Positions 24,950 through 33,384 are shown, counted from the first letter of the stretch. The stretch is DNA of 64,000 nt from Phycicoccus sp. Root101 (GCF_001426245.1 NZ_LMCM01000008.1:310001-374000); one strand, 5' to 3'. A program made the numbers and translations. The notes: a model not told the origin generated them from the sequence alone.

Positions 24950-25766
24950 GACGACGCTCGCACCAGCACGACAGCGCACGATGCTCAACAAGGTCCCCGA
25001 GGTGACCGTGTACTTCTGGATCATCAAGATCCTGTGCACCACCGTGGGGGAGAGCTTCGCCGACTACGTGAACGAGACCCTCGGCTTCGGGCTGACGAAC
25101 ACCACCGTGGTGTTCTCGGTCGCGCTCGTGGCGGTCCTGGTGGCCCAGTTCCGGCTGCGGCAGTACGTCCCGGCCGTCTACTGGCTGGCGGTGGTGCTCG
25201 TCAGCGTGGTCGGCACGCTCCTCACCGACAACCTCACCGACGGTGTCGGCGTGCCGCTCTGGGTGAGTACCGCAGTGTTCACCGTGGCCCTCGCCGCCGT
25301 GTTCGCGGTCTGGTACGCCCGGGAGCGCACCCTCTCCATCCACTCGATCGTCACCACGCCGCGTGAGGCGTTCTACTGGCTCACGGTCCTCGTGACCTTC
25401 GCGCTCGGCACGGCCGCAGGCGACTGGACGCTGGAGCTGACCGGCTGGTCGGCCGGCGCCTCGGTCCTGCTGCCGCTCGGGCTGATCGCCGCGGTGCTCA
25501 CCGCCTGGAAGCTCGGCGCCGGACCGGTGCTGTGCTTCTGGCTCGCCTACATCCTCACCCGCCCCCTCGGCGCCAACATCGGCGACTTCCTCGCCTCGGC
25601 GCGCGACGAGGGTGGAGCGGGCCTGGGGACGCTGGGGACCAGCGTCCTGTTCCTCGGCACCATCCTCGCCGTGGTGGTCTACCTCAGCGTGACCCACAAG
25701 GACCGCACGGAGCGGGCGAACCTCCGGGCCGAGCAGGCGACTCCGGTGGAGGACCGACAGGTCTGA
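24948..25766 (+). CDS. DUF347/COG4705 repeat membrane protein
   Basis: 272 residues, about eight hydrophobic helices arranged as four repeats of a two-helix unit: VYFWIIKILCTTVGESFADY, VYWLAVVLVSVVGTLLTDNL, FYWLTVLVTFALGTAAGDW and CFWLAYILTRPLGANIGDF. Each has an aromatic pair, a central Gly and a trailing Asp, the DUF347 pattern. Function unknown; the repeated Asp suggests an ion-binding path. Start uncertain: ATG 24948 overlaps the opposite-strand ATG, while ATG 24981 (MLNKVPEVTVYFW) matches where homologues usually begin. Confidence 0.78.
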   Translation: MTTLAPARQRTMLNKVPEVTVYFWIIKILCTTVGESFADYVNETLGFGLTNTTVVFSVALVAVLVAQFRLRQYVPAVYWLAVVLVSVVGTLLTDNLTDGVGVPLWVSTAVFTVALAAVFAVWYARERTLSIHSIVTTPREAFYWLTVLVTFALGTAAGDWTLELTGWSAGASVLLPLGLIAAVLTAWKLGAGPVLCFWLAYILTRPLGANIGDFLASARDEGGAGLGTLGTSVLFLGTILAVVVYLSVTHKDRTERANLRAEQATPVEDRQV

Positions 25767-25820
25767 CGTCGGCACCGGGCCGGCTCGAGGATCGGCGGCC
25801 CGACGAAGAGTGAGGCAGAC

Positions 25821-26240
25821 GTGGTGCAGCGCAGGACGAGGGTGTTGGTGGTCACCGACAGTGCCACCCCCTCGCCTGCGCTGCTCCATGCGGTGGCGGC
25901 CCGGGCCCGGGACGAGGACGTGCAGCTCCGGCTCGTGGTGCTGAACCCGGCGCGGGCCGAGCTGCACCTCCTGCACCCCGAGCGGCGCGACCTGGCGTTC
26001 GAGGCCGAGTGCATCCTGCTCGAGACGCTGCCGGACCTCGAGGCCGCAGCGGGCCGGCGGGTGATCGGTTCGGTCTCCATCCGGCACGACCCCGTGGAAG
26101 CCGTGGAGGAGACCGTCCTCAGCGAGCCGGTCGACGAGATCCTGCTGGCCCTGCCGACCACGCGCACCAGGTCCTGGGGTCACCACGACGTCGTCCGTCG
26201 CGTCGCGAGGTTCGGGGTCCCGGTGACCACCCTCGGCTGA
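25821..26240 (+). CDS. UspA-like/unknown alpha-beta protein
   Basis: 139 residues. RVLVVTDSATPSPALLHAVAARARDEDVQLRLVVLNPA suggests a Rossmann-like universal-stress fold, and DEILLALPTTRTRSWGHHDVVRRVARFGVPVTTL resembles the family's C-terminal strand and helix, but the ATP-binding G-x2-G-x9-G(S/T) motif is absent. It follows the DUF347 gene by 55 bases and probably shares its transcript. GTG start with GAGG upstream. No confident function. Confidence 0.55.
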   Translation: MVQRRTRVLVVTDSATPSPALLHAVAARARDEDVQLRLVVLNPARAELHLLHPERRDLAFEAECILLETLPDLEAAAGRRVIGSVSIRHDPVEAVEETVLSEPVDEILLALPTTRTRSWGHHDVVRRVARFGVPVTTLG

Positions 26241-26247
26241 CCGACGT

Positions 26248-27495
26248 TCAGCTCGGTCGGACTGCCGTCCGGCTCAGGGGGAGGGGAGTCGGTGCCTGGC
26301 GGTCGAGACCGCCAGGCACCGACGACCAGCCGACAGCGCAGGGGTCGCTGATTTCGGACTGGTCCGTCCTCGCCCACGAACCACCCGCCGGCAGGGGGGT
26401 CGACGGGGGCGTGCTGGGCGAGGCCGTGGGGGTGGCCGGTCGCGAGTCGACCGCACCCGCCAGCACGTATGCGGCGGTGTTGCGTTCGCTGACCTGCGAC
26501 CAGTCCAGGGGTGGTGGGACGTGGTGGTTGTGTCGCACCATGCGCTGCCGCAGCAGGTCGTCGGTGCACAGGCGGGCGAGGTGCTCCGCGAGCTCCCGGT
26601 CATCGCCGGCCAGCAGGCCCTCGACGCCGTGGGTGACGAACTCGGTGACACCGGTGCCGTGCCGGGCGACGACCGCCAACCCTGCGGCACGCGCCTCCAG
26701 CGCCGCGAGGCCGAAGGACTCCAGGGTCGCGGGAGCGACGTACACGTCCGCGCGACGGTAGACGTCGCGCAGCTGTGGGTGCGACAGGTCGCCGGGGGCC
26801 TGCACCCAGTCCGCCATGCCCAGGCGCCTGATCCGTCGTCGCACCCGCCCCAGGAGCGGTCCGTCGCCGACGAGGAGGGCGGTGACCGCGGTGCCCGCGG
26901 GGACGAGCCCTTGCATGCGGTGCAGCGCCGCCACGAGCTCCAGGGGTCGCTTGCGGTGGCTCATCCGCATCACCGAGACGAGGGTGACGTGGCGGGAGAC
27001 CCGGGCCGGGAGCGCCGGTGTCCAGTAGGCCGTGTCGACGGCGTTCGGGATGACGAGCACGTCGCGGCCGACCATGGCCCGGCGGACCGGGCCTGCGGCC
27101 ACGTCGCTCACGGCCGCCCACTGGATCGGCAGGTCTGGCCACCCCCGGACGGCAGCGCACGCCCTGAACAACGGCCAGGCGCTGCCCCAGACGGAGTGGA
27201 CGGTCGCCACGGCGGCGACGTCCGCCTTGGCCGCCGACTCGACCGAGCGGAGGGCCAAGGGGGAGTAGGCAGAGACGTGACCGTGGACGACGTCGGTGCA
27301 GGCGAGGAGGGTGGCGAACGCGCGGGGGTCGCGGCACACCTCGACGGGTCCACCGACATCGGCAGGGCCCGGGGTCCGGGTGAGCACCGTGACCTCGTGC
27401 CCGGCCGCGGCCTGGCTCTCGGCCAGGGCCCGGACGAGCACCTCGATGCCGCCGACGGTGGGCCCGTAGGTGTCGGTCGCGTGCAGGATCCTCAC
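26248..27495 (-). CDS. GT4-type glycosyltransferase
   Basis: 415 residues. The N-terminal half has RILHATDTYGPTVGGIEVLVRALAESQAAAGHEVTVLT, the C-terminal half VSVMRMSHRKRPLELV, LLVGDGPLLGRVRRRIRRLG, and the nucleotide-sugar motif ATLESFGLAALEARAAGLAVVA (E-x7-E), so a retaining GT-B enzyme. Its start overlaps the UPF0104 gene stop (GTGA). The last 80 residues are Pro/Ser/Thr-rich, and the final part is encoded through a perfect 17-bp hairpin, suggesting the reading frame once ended earlier. Probable lipid or envelope glycosylation with its neighbour. Confidence 0.85.
   Translation of the reverse strand: MRILHATDTYGPTVGGIEVLVRALAESQAAAGHEVTVLTRTPGPADVGGPVEVCRDPRAFATLLACTDVVHGHVSAYSPLALRSVESAAKADVAAVATVHSVWGSAWPLFRACAAVRGWPDLPIQWAAVSDVAAGPVRRAMVGRDVLVIPNAVDTAYWTPALPARVSRHVTLVSVMRMSHRKRPLELVAALHRMQGLVPAGTAVTALLVGDGPLLGRVRRRIRRLGMADWVQAPGDLSHPQLRDVYRRADVYVAPATLESFGLAALEARAAGLAVVARHGTGVTEFVTHGVEGLLAGDDRELAEHLARLCTDDLLRQRMVRHNHHVPPPLDWSQVSERNTAAYVLAGAVDSRPATPTASPSTPPSTPLPAGGSWARTDQSEISDPCAVGWSSVPGGLDRQAPTPLPLSRTAVRPS
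26288..26323. terminator. Perfect 17-bp hairpin at convergent gene ends, inside the GT C-terminal codons
   Basis: GTCGGTGCCTGGCGGTC (26288-26304) and its complement (26307-26323) are separated by two bases. Its position 48 bases beyond the stop of the UspA-like gene, facing the glycosyltransferase, is that of a terminator, yet it is translated as the tail of the latter. Confidence 0.65.
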
Positions 27496-28538
27496 GCGGC
27501 CGCCGTCCCGGACCGGGGCCGCAGGGCCAACCAGCAGCCCAGCCACACGCCGCCCACGGGGATCTCCAGGAGGAAGGTGAAGGCGCGGTAGAGCAGGACC
27601 CCAGCGGCGACCCCGAGCGGGTCGGCACCGAACCCGATGAGCGCGGCTGCGGTCCCCACCTCGGCGAACCCCGCGCCGCCGGGCGTCAGGGGGATGAGGC
27701 TGAGGACGCGGTCCGTGGCCAGGGCGGCGATGACGGCATACACGGGCAGGTCGATGCCGACCGCGTGCAGGCAGCACCACAGCAGCGCGCCCTGGAGCGC
27801 GACATATGCGGCCATCCCCGTGGTGAGCTGCGGCCAGCGGGCGCTGACGATCCCGCGGACGCGGTCACGCGACTCCAGCAGCTCGACCTGGACCCGCGCC
27901 GCGGAGACGCCGTCACCACGGCGGAACCGGCGAGCAGCCGCCGCCACCAGGCGGGCCGCGCCGGTGGCGAGCCGGTCGCTGGTGAGCAGGGCCGCGCCGA
28001 CCGCCACGAGCGCGGCGATCAGGGCCGCACCCACGATCGCCCACGTCTGCAACGCCCGGCCGGGCAGCGCGCCCGCCGCGGTCATCATGACGACGGCGAC
28101 GAGGGGGAGGGCGAGCTTGGCCAGCACGTCCCAGACGTTGGTGACCATGACGAAGGTGGCGTAGGCGCTGCGGTGGAACCGCCAGGCGCGCACCATCGTG
28201 AAGTTGAGGGCCACGCCGAGCGCGCCGCCGAACGGGATGACGTTGGACACCGCGCTGCCGGTGAGGCTCAGGGTCAGGGCGCGCCGTCGGCTCAGCCCCG
28301 GCAGGGCGGCGGTGAGGACGAAGGAGTGGGCGAGGAGCCCGCAGGCCCAGAGCAGGGCGAGCCCGACGGCGACGCGGGCCGAGATGTCGCCGATGGTCGA
28401 GCCGATCTGCCCCCAGCCGACCCCGGCGACCTTCGGCAGGGCCCACCACAGGACGGTGAGGGCGAGCGACATGGCGGCGATGGCACGCAGGGACACGGAG
28501 GCGCGGTCCGCGACCACGCGCGCGGCGTTCCTGTCCAT
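27492..28538 (-). CDS. UPF0104/lysylphosphatidylglycerol-synthase transmembrane-domain protein
   Basis: 348 residues with about eight membrane helices. Family features: SNVIPFGGALGVALNFTMVR, TNVWDVLAKLALPL and DRVLSLIPLTPGGAGFAEVGTAAAL (the PxxPGGxGxxE motif of the MprF flippase half). No aminoacyltransferase domain, so it is a stand-alone flippase-type module, probably moving a modified lipid or lipid-linked sugar across the membrane for the adjacent glycosyltransferase. ATG 28538 has GAGGGG five bases upstream. Divergent from the PAP2-regulator operon across a 17-bp palindrome. Confidence 0.82.
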   Translation of the reverse strand: MDRNAARVVADRASVSLRAIAAMSLALTVLWWALPKVAGVGWGQIGSTIGDISARVAVGLALLWACGLLAHSFVLTAALPGLSRRRALTLSLTGSAVSNVIPFGGALGVALNFTMVRAWRFHRSAYATFVMVTNVWDVLAKLALPLVAVVMMTAAGALPGRALQTWAIVGAALIAALVAVGAALLTSDRLATGAARLVAAAARRFRRGDGVSAARVQVELLESRDRVRGIVSARWPQLTTGMAAYVALQGALLWCCLHAVGIDLPVYAVIAALATDRVLSLIPLTPGGAGFAEVGTAAALIGFGADPLGVAAGVLLYRAFTFLLEIPVGGVWLGCWLALRPRSGTAAA

Positions 28539-28592
28539 GACTGCCCCTCGATGCCGACCTCGGTCCACGTCACCACACTGTGGCCCGGCGGT

Positions 28593-28634
28593 CCTGAACG
28601 GTTCCTGAGAGAGTTTCCTCAGGAATCGTTCAGG
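28593..28634. promoter_or_regulatory. Long palindrome, candidate OmpR-family operator
   Basis: CCTGAACGGTTCCTGAG (28593-28609) and CTCAGGAATCGTTCAGG (28618-28634) are inverted with one mismatch and an 8-base spacer. Within it, TTCCTGAG/TTTCCTCAG also reads as an imperfect direct repeat. It is centred between the divergent UPF0104-GT and PAP2-response regulator operons, so the downstream regulator is the obvious candidate binder. Confidence 0.6.
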
Positions 28635-28712
28635 CGGCCAGCGGGACAGTGGTGTGATCCTGACCGCTGGCCGGTGACCTTACCGGCGACCAGAGAGTGA
28701 GCGCGTGAACCT

Positions 28713-29450
28713 GTGAGCCGTCGACCCGTTGCCGCACCCCGGCTCGCCGTGCCCGGCGCGCTGGTGGTGACCTCGTCGCGCACCCCGGCCCTCGCCGGAG
28801 CCGGTGTCGCTGCCGCGGCCCTGGCCGGGTTCGCCGGCCTCGTCGACGGGGTGACGGAGAACGCCGACCTCACGTCGTACGACCCCGGCATCGCGTCCTC
28901 CGTGGCCGACCTGAGAGTCCCCGGCCTCACCTTCGCCGCGGAGGTCGTCAGCACCGTGGGCAGCGAGGTGGCCATCGGCCTGCTGACCGTGGTGACCCTG
29001 GCCCTGCTGTGGTTCGTCTGGCGGGAACGCGCCCGGGCGGTCCTGTTCGGTGCGACCATGGCGGCTGCGGGGGTCCTGACGCTCGGCGTCAAGCACCTGT
29101 TGGGGCGGCACCGCCCGCCGGCCGCGTTCGTCGTGGGGCCGGTCGACACCGGGTACTCGTTCCCCTCCGGCCACACGTTGTTCTCGACCGTGTTCATCGG
29201 GCTCGTGGTGATGCTGGTCCTCTGGCCGCGGGCCCACCGGCGTGGTCGGGTGGCGGCCGTGGCCGCGTGGGCGCTCGCCAGCGCCGCGATCGGGGCGAGC
29301 CGGGTCTACCTCGGCTACCACTGGACCACCGACGTCATCGCGGGTTGGGTGTTGGCTGTCGGAGTCCTCGGCCTCGCCCTCACCGTGGGGTCGGTCCGGC
29401 GGCAGCAGCACGACGTGAGGGGTGCAGCCCATGCGGGTCCTGCTCGTTGA
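28713..29450 (+). CDS. PAP2-family lipid phosphatase
   Basis: 245 residues, six hydrophobic helices. The three phosphatase signature motifs are KHLLGRHRPP (K-x6-RP), YSFPSGHT (PSGH) and SRVYLGYHWTTDVIAG (SR-x5-H-x3-D), with the catalytic His residues outside the membrane. Substrates in the family are phosphatidate, phosphatidylglycerophosphate or undecaprenyl pyrophosphate. The response-regulator start lies within its last codons, giving translational coupling. GTG 28713 lacks a strong ribosome site, so the start is less certain than the domain. Confidence 0.88.
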   Translation: MSRRPVAAPRLAVPGALVVTSSRTPALAGAGVAAAALAGFAGLVDGVTENADLTSYDPGIASSVADLRVPGLTFAAEVVSTVGSEVAIGLLTVVTLALLWFVWRERARAVLFGATMAAAGVLTLGVKHLLGRHRPPAAFVVGPVDTGYSFPSGHTLFSTVFIGLVVMLVLWPRAHRRGRVAAVAAWALASAAIGASRVYLGYHWTTDVIAGWVLAVGVLGLALTVGSVRRQQHDVRGAAHAGPAR

Positions 29451-30120
29451 GGACGAGAAGGCCCTGGCGGAGACCCTGCGCCGCGGCCTGACGAACGAGG
29501 GGTTCGTCGTCGACGTCGCCCACGACGGCATCACCGGTCAATGGCTCGCGACGGAGAACCCCTACGACGTCATGGTGCTGGACATCATGCTGCCCGGTCG
29601 CAACGGCTACGACGTGCTGAAGAACATCCGCGAGCTGAAGATCTGGACGCCCGCGATGATGCTCACCGCCAAGGACGGCGACTACGACCAGACGGACGCG
29701 TTCGACCTCGGGGCCGACGACTACCTCACGAAGCCGTTCAGCTTCCTCGTGCTGGTCGCGCGGCTGCGCGCCCTGGTGCGTCGAGGTGCCCCCGTCCGCC
29801 CGGTCGAGCTTGCGGTCGGGGATCTGCAGCTCGACCCGAACAAGCGCACCGTCAGCCGCAACGGGCACTCGATCCCCTTGACTGCCAAGGAGTTCGCGGT
29901 CCTACAGTTCATGATGCGCCACCCCGAGGTGGTCCTGTCCAAGGCGGAGATCCTCGACAACGTCTGGGACCAAGCCTTCGACGGCAGCGACAACATCGTC
30001 GAGGTCTACGTCGGTTACCTGCGCCGCAAGATCGACGTCGCCTTCGGTGTCACGTCCCTGGAGACGGTGCGGGGGATGGGCTACCGGCTCATGGCGGTGA
30101 CTGGCGGAACGCCCCAGTGA
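29431..30120 (+). CDS. OmpR-family response regulator
   Basis: 229 residues. The receiver domain has the acidic pair in VEDEKAL, phospho-Asp in VMVLDIMLPG and Lys in LTKPFSF; the C-terminal winged helix is LTAKEFAVLQFMMRHPEVVLSKAEILDNVWDQAFDGSDNIVEVYVGYLRRKI...VRGMGYRL. ATG 29431 (GAGGGG upstream) is preferred to GTG 29422. It overlaps the PAP2 gene at its start, and its 3' end overlaps the convergent sensor kinase by 32 bases. Likely binds the palindrome at 28593-28634. Confidence 0.92.
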   Translation: MRVLLVEDEKALAETLRRGLTNEGFVVDVAHDGITGQWLATENPYDVMVLDIMLPGRNGYDVLKNIRELKIWTPAMMLTAKDGDYDQTDAFDLGADDYLTKPFSFLVLVARLRALVRRGAPVRPVELAVGDLQLDPNKRTVSRNGHSIPLTAKEFAVLQFMMRHPEVVLSKAEILDNVWDQAFDGSDNIVEVYVGYLRRKIDVAFGVTSLETVRGMGYRLMAVTGGTPQ

Positions 30121-31495
30121 CCGGTTCGGTCGCCTCCGCGGTGACCGGCGCCGGCACCACGGGGACACGAGCCTCGAACCGGCACTGACCGTCCGGGGTC
30201 TCGGTCGCCCGCACCACACCGCCGTGCGCCTCGACGATCGTCCGGACGATGGCCAGCCCCAGCCCGCTCCCGCCGCTGTCGCGCTCGCGCGACTCCTCGA
30301 GGCGGGCGAACCGGTCGAAGACCGCCTCCCGCTGCTCCAGCGGGACCGGCGGGCCGTCGTTGTCGATGGTCATCACCACGTCGTCCCCCTGCGGCTGCAC
30401 GCCGAGGAACACGCCGCCCTGGGTGTGGGCGGCGGCGTTGTCGACGAGGTTGCGCAGCGCCTGGCCCAGCTTGAGGCGGTCGCCCACGACGCGGGACGCG
30501 GTGATCGAGGCCGTCACCGGGACCTCGCCGGTGGCGCGCAGCCGGCGGACCTCGCCCTCGAGCAGGTCGTCGACGTCCACCTCCTGCAGGGTCAGCGGGA
30601 GGCCGTCGTCGGCCTTGGCCAGGGTCAGCAGGTCCTCCACAAGGTGCTGCATCCGCAGGACCTCGCCGTGGATGACGGCGTCCCGGTCGGGGTCCGAGCG
30701 CGACACCTCGATCGCGGCGCGGATGGTGGCCAAGGGGCTGCGCAGCTCGTGGGAGGCGTCGGAGATGAACCTGCGCGTGGTCGCGTCCGCCTGCTCCAAC
30801 CGCGCCAGCATGAGGTTCATGGTCTGTGCGAGCCGGGCGATCTCGTCGCCGGTCGGCGGCACGGTGATGTGACCCCGCCCGCGCACCCTGGTGATGCGGG
30901 CGACCTCGCTGCGGATGCGCTCGACCGGCATCAGGGCCTGCTTGACGATCCGGCTGATCAGCATGAGCAGGAGGACGAGCACCGCGAGCGCGCCGAGCGC
31001 GAGCAGCAGCGTGGCGGTGCGGACCGTGTTGGCCTCCACGTCGAGCGGGTTGGCCACCACGACCACGTATGCCGCCCCCGACGGGTCGGCGACGCCCTGC
31101 GCGACCACGGCGTGGGGTTCGCCCACCTCACCGGGGATCGTCGCCTCCTGGGCCACGTCGACCGATCCCGGAGCGGGGCGCAGGGCGGTGAGCGGGGACC
31201 GCGCCAGGGCCGACTCGGACGACGCGACGACCCGCTGCTGGCTGTCGATGACCTGCAGGAGCGAACCCTGGCTGGTCACGTCGAGGAGGGCGAGGTCGGC
31301 CGACCGTCCGCCGCCGGCGATCGTTGCGCTGATCTCGGTGGCACGGCTGCGGGCCGCCTCCTGGGCGGCGCTGTAGAGGATGCGGTCGAGGGCCGTGGCG
31401 AAGGCCACGACGCCCAGGACGATGACGATCGTCGCTGCGGCCGCGGAGACCACCAGGACGCGGCGCTGCAGTGACCAAGCGTTCCAACGTCTCAC
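30089..31495 (-). CDS. HAMP-HisKA sensor histidine kinase
   Basis: 468 residues. A membrane helix at about 15-35, an extracytoplasmic sensor of about 115 residues, a second helix (about 152-173, LLLALGALAVLVLLLMLI), HAMP, the H-box FISDASHELRSPLATIR, N-box LRNLVDNAAAHT, and G-boxes SGGSGLGLAIVRTIVEAHGG. The SDASHELRSP variant is typical of CutS/TcrY-like kinases. GTG 31495 gives a basic N terminus followed by the first helix. It converges on the OmpR-type regulator with overlapping 3' ends and is probably its partner. Confidence 0.9.
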   Translation of the reverse strand: MRRWNAWSLQRRVLVVSAAAATIVIVLGVVAFATALDRILYSAAQEAARSRATEISATIAGGGRSADLALLDVTSQGSLLQVIDSQQRVVASSESALARSPLTALRPAPGSVDVAQEATIPGEVGEPHAVVAQGVADPSGAAYVVVVANPLDVEANTVRTATLLLALGALAVLVLLLMLISRIVKQALMPVERIRSEVARITRVRGRGHITVPPTGDEIARLAQTMNLMLARLEQADATTRRFISDASHELRSPLATIRAAIEVSRSDPDRDAVIHGEVLRMQHLVEDLLTLAKADDGLPLTLQEVDVDDLLEGEVRRLRATGEVPVTASITASRVVGDRLKLGQALRNLVDNAAAHTQGGVFLGVQPQGDDVVMTIDNDGPPVPLEQREAVFDRFARLEESRERDSGGSGLGLAIVRTIVEAHGGVVRATETPDGQCRFEARVPVVPAPVTAEATEPVTGAFRQSPP

Positions 31496-31724
31496 GCGAA
31501 GCCCCGTCGGTCTGGATGTGGGCAGGCAGGCTAGCAGCGACGTCCTGAAGTGACCCTGAGTCTCGGACGGGGAACGGATTTCCCAATCACGCCTCACGCT
31601 TCGAGCGCCGGCGGTAAATTCAATCACCTCCTGTCCGCACCGTCGTAGGAGGCGCGAGCACTGTGTCGACACTGGTTCCCCCGAGGGTCCTGGGTGCTCG
31701 ACGTGCGCCGACGGTGGCGGCCGG

Positions 31725-32177
31725 ATGAGGGCCCCGAGCGGGCAGCCGATCGCCCTGATCGCCGATGACGACGAGGACATCCGCGGAGTGCTGTCCCTGG
31801 CCGTCGGCACGGCCGGGCTCCAGTCGGTCCTGGCCGAGGACGGCCGGCAGGCGGTCCAGCTGCTCGAGGACCTGCACCCCGACCTCATCCTGCTCGACGT
31901 CCAGATGCCCGGGTTGAGCGGCATCGAGGTCTGCTGGTGGATCCGGCGCCAGCGCCACCTCGCCCACGTGCCCGTCGTGCTCGTCAGCGCCCGCACGTCA
32001 CCCTTCGAGATCGACGCCGGGCTGCTCGCCGGCGCGAACCACTACGTCACGAAGCCGTTCACCCAGGCCCAGATCCTCGGGGTCATCGCCAAGTTCCGGA
32101 CGAGCCGCCCGGCGACGACGCCGGCCCTGCGCGCCCCGACGGCCGTCGTCATACCGGACCTCGGTCTGGCCCGCTGA
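31725..32177 (+). CDS. Receiver-only response regulator (paralogue A)
   Basis: 150 residues: one CheY-like receiver (IADDDEDIRGVLSLAV, phospho-Asp in LILLDVQMPG, Thr/Ser at LVSARTS, Lys in VTKPF) and a short tail ending AVVIPDLGLAR. No output domain, so it probably acts by protein contact or in a phosphorelay. It shares a 56-base identical stretch (31893-31948) and a nearly identical protein core with the regulator at 35271-35699, including the unusual CWWIRRQRHL. ATG 31725 chosen; ribosome site weak. Confidence 0.85.
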   Translation: MRAPSGQPIALIADDDEDIRGVLSLAVGTAGLQSVLAEDGRQAVQLLEDLHPDLILLDVQMPGLSGIEVCWWIRRQRHLAHVPVVLVSARTSPFEIDAGLLAGANHYVTKPFTQAQILGVIAKFRTSRPATTPALRAPTAVVIPDLGLAR

Positions 32178-32402
32178 GCGGACGGCGCGGCCCGGCACCT
32201 GTTGGTGCCGCCGCGGGATCAGCCATCCCCCCGGATGCTGACCCCGCGTCGGCGGCAGGCCCAGTGTGGGCCGCCGTCGGTCCCCGGGGGAAGCGTCTTG
32301 GCAGATGTCGGGGCACAAGTTGACCCACTTGTGACCCGGGGACCGGAGGGGTCGATCGTCCGGTTCCGTTGCCCCGGGCTCTCCCGTTGGGCGTGGAGTC
32401 GA

Positions 32403-32422
32403 ATACATCGCGCGTGATGTAT
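32403..32422. promoter_or_regulatory. Palindromic operator overlapping the ohrR promoter
   Basis: ATACATC (32403-32409) and GATGTAT (32416-32422) are perfect inverted repeats six bases apart, overlapping a -10 (TATATT, 32420-32425), and about 30 bases before the GTG start. Placement fits autorepression by the MarR/OhrR-family product. Confidence 0.7.
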
Positions 32423-32449
32423 ATTCTGTCCCGGCCGGAAGGAGCGCTC

Positions 32450-32893
32450 GTGACCACCCCCACCAATCTTCGGCTCGACGACCAGCTGTGCTTCGCCCTG
32501 TATGCGGCGACCAACCAGATCACCCGTGCCTACCGTCCGCTGCTCGACCGCATCGGTCTGACCTACCCGCAGTACCTCGTGATGATGGTGCTGTGGGAGT
32601 CCGACCACCGCCCGATCAGCGACATCGCCGGCAGGTTGCAGCTGTCGACCCACGCCCTCAGCCCGCTGCTGCGCCGACTCGAGAGCGCCGGCTTCGTGGA
32701 GCGCCAGGTCGACGGCGCCGATGCCCGGGTCACGATCGTGTCGCTGACCCCCGAGGGTCGCGAGCTCGAGCAGGGGGCCTCGCTGGCGCAGTACGACGTG
32801 GTGGACCAGACCCGCCTGTGCAGTGAGGACCTGGGCGAGCTGCGCGACGCGCTGCGCGCCCTCGTCGTCGACCTCGTGGCGGAGGCGTCATGA
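32450..32893 (+). CDS. ohrR: OhrR-type MarR-family peroxide-sensing repressor
   Basis: 147 residues from GTG 32450 (AAGGAG six bases upstream). LDDQLCFALYAATNQITRAYRPLLDRIGLTYPQYLVMMVLWE is the OhrR signature with the reactive Cys at 14; the winged helix is LQLSTHALSPLLRRLESAGFVERQ with the wing DGADARVTIVSLT. A second Cys near residue 124 (TRLCSED) suggests a two-Cys sensor like that of Xanthomonas. OhrR normally controls the peroxidase ohr; none is adjacent. The next gene overlaps by ATGA. Confidence 0.87.
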   Translation: MTTPTNLRLDDQLCFALYAATNQITRAYRPLLDRIGLTYPQYLVMMVLWESDHRPISDIAGRLQLSTHALSPLLRRLESAGFVERQVDGADARVTIVSLTPEGRELEQGASLAQYDVVDQTRLCSEDLGELRDALRALVVDLVAEAS

Positions 32894-33207
32894 GCCCGAA
32901 CCGTTCGAGAGTTCCCGAGGACAGGCGGCAACCGAGCAGCCCGAACTCGGACTATTCGATGTCGTGGGGCAGCAGGCAGTCCGAGAGCGAGGTCGAGTCG
33001 AGGTCCGATGCGCGGTCGCGTGCTGACGACTGGAGCGTCCACTGTCCGTCGTGCGGCAGCGAGAAGACGACCGTCGTGCAGTCGGCCGACCGCGGACCGG
33101 GCAGCTCGATCCGGCGCGACAACCCCGGGTACAAGTGCTTCTCCTGCGGCGCGGGGTGGACGGTGACCGTCGGCGACGACCGCGACCCGGGCGACCGTTC
33201 CGGCTGA
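32890..33207 (+). CDS. Small zinc-ribbon protein
   Basis: 105 residues, no recognised family. The first 45 are Ser/Arg/Glu-rich and probably disordered; the C-terminal half has CPSCGSEKTTVVQ...GYKCFSCGAGWTVTV, a four-Cys zinc ribbon. ATGA overlap with ohrR makes it part of a redox-controlled transcript, so a thiol-metal site responsive to oxidants is conceivable but unproven. Confidence 0.65.
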   Translation: MSPNRSRVPEDRRQPSSPNSDYSMSWGSRQSESEVESRSDARSRADDWSVHCPSCGSEKTTVVQSADRGPGSSIRRDNPGYKCFSCGAGWTVTVGDDRDPGDRSG

Positions 33208-33384
33208 CCCGCCGGCTGCCCCCGGCTGCCCCCGGCTGCCTCCTGGATGACCTGCACCACTGACCACCCGCCCCGATCGTCCAGGGCCCGGACGGCCCAC
33301 CTGAACCCGGGTGGTCTCCGAAGTCCTGTGTGACAATTCTCCGGGGCGGCGAAAAGCCGTGATGAGGGACAAAGGGGGGGCGCG

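Noticed and set aside
33212-33240. Three tandem copies of CCCGGCTGCC
   Set aside because: Too short and GC-rich to interpret; probably slippage in an intergenic gap.
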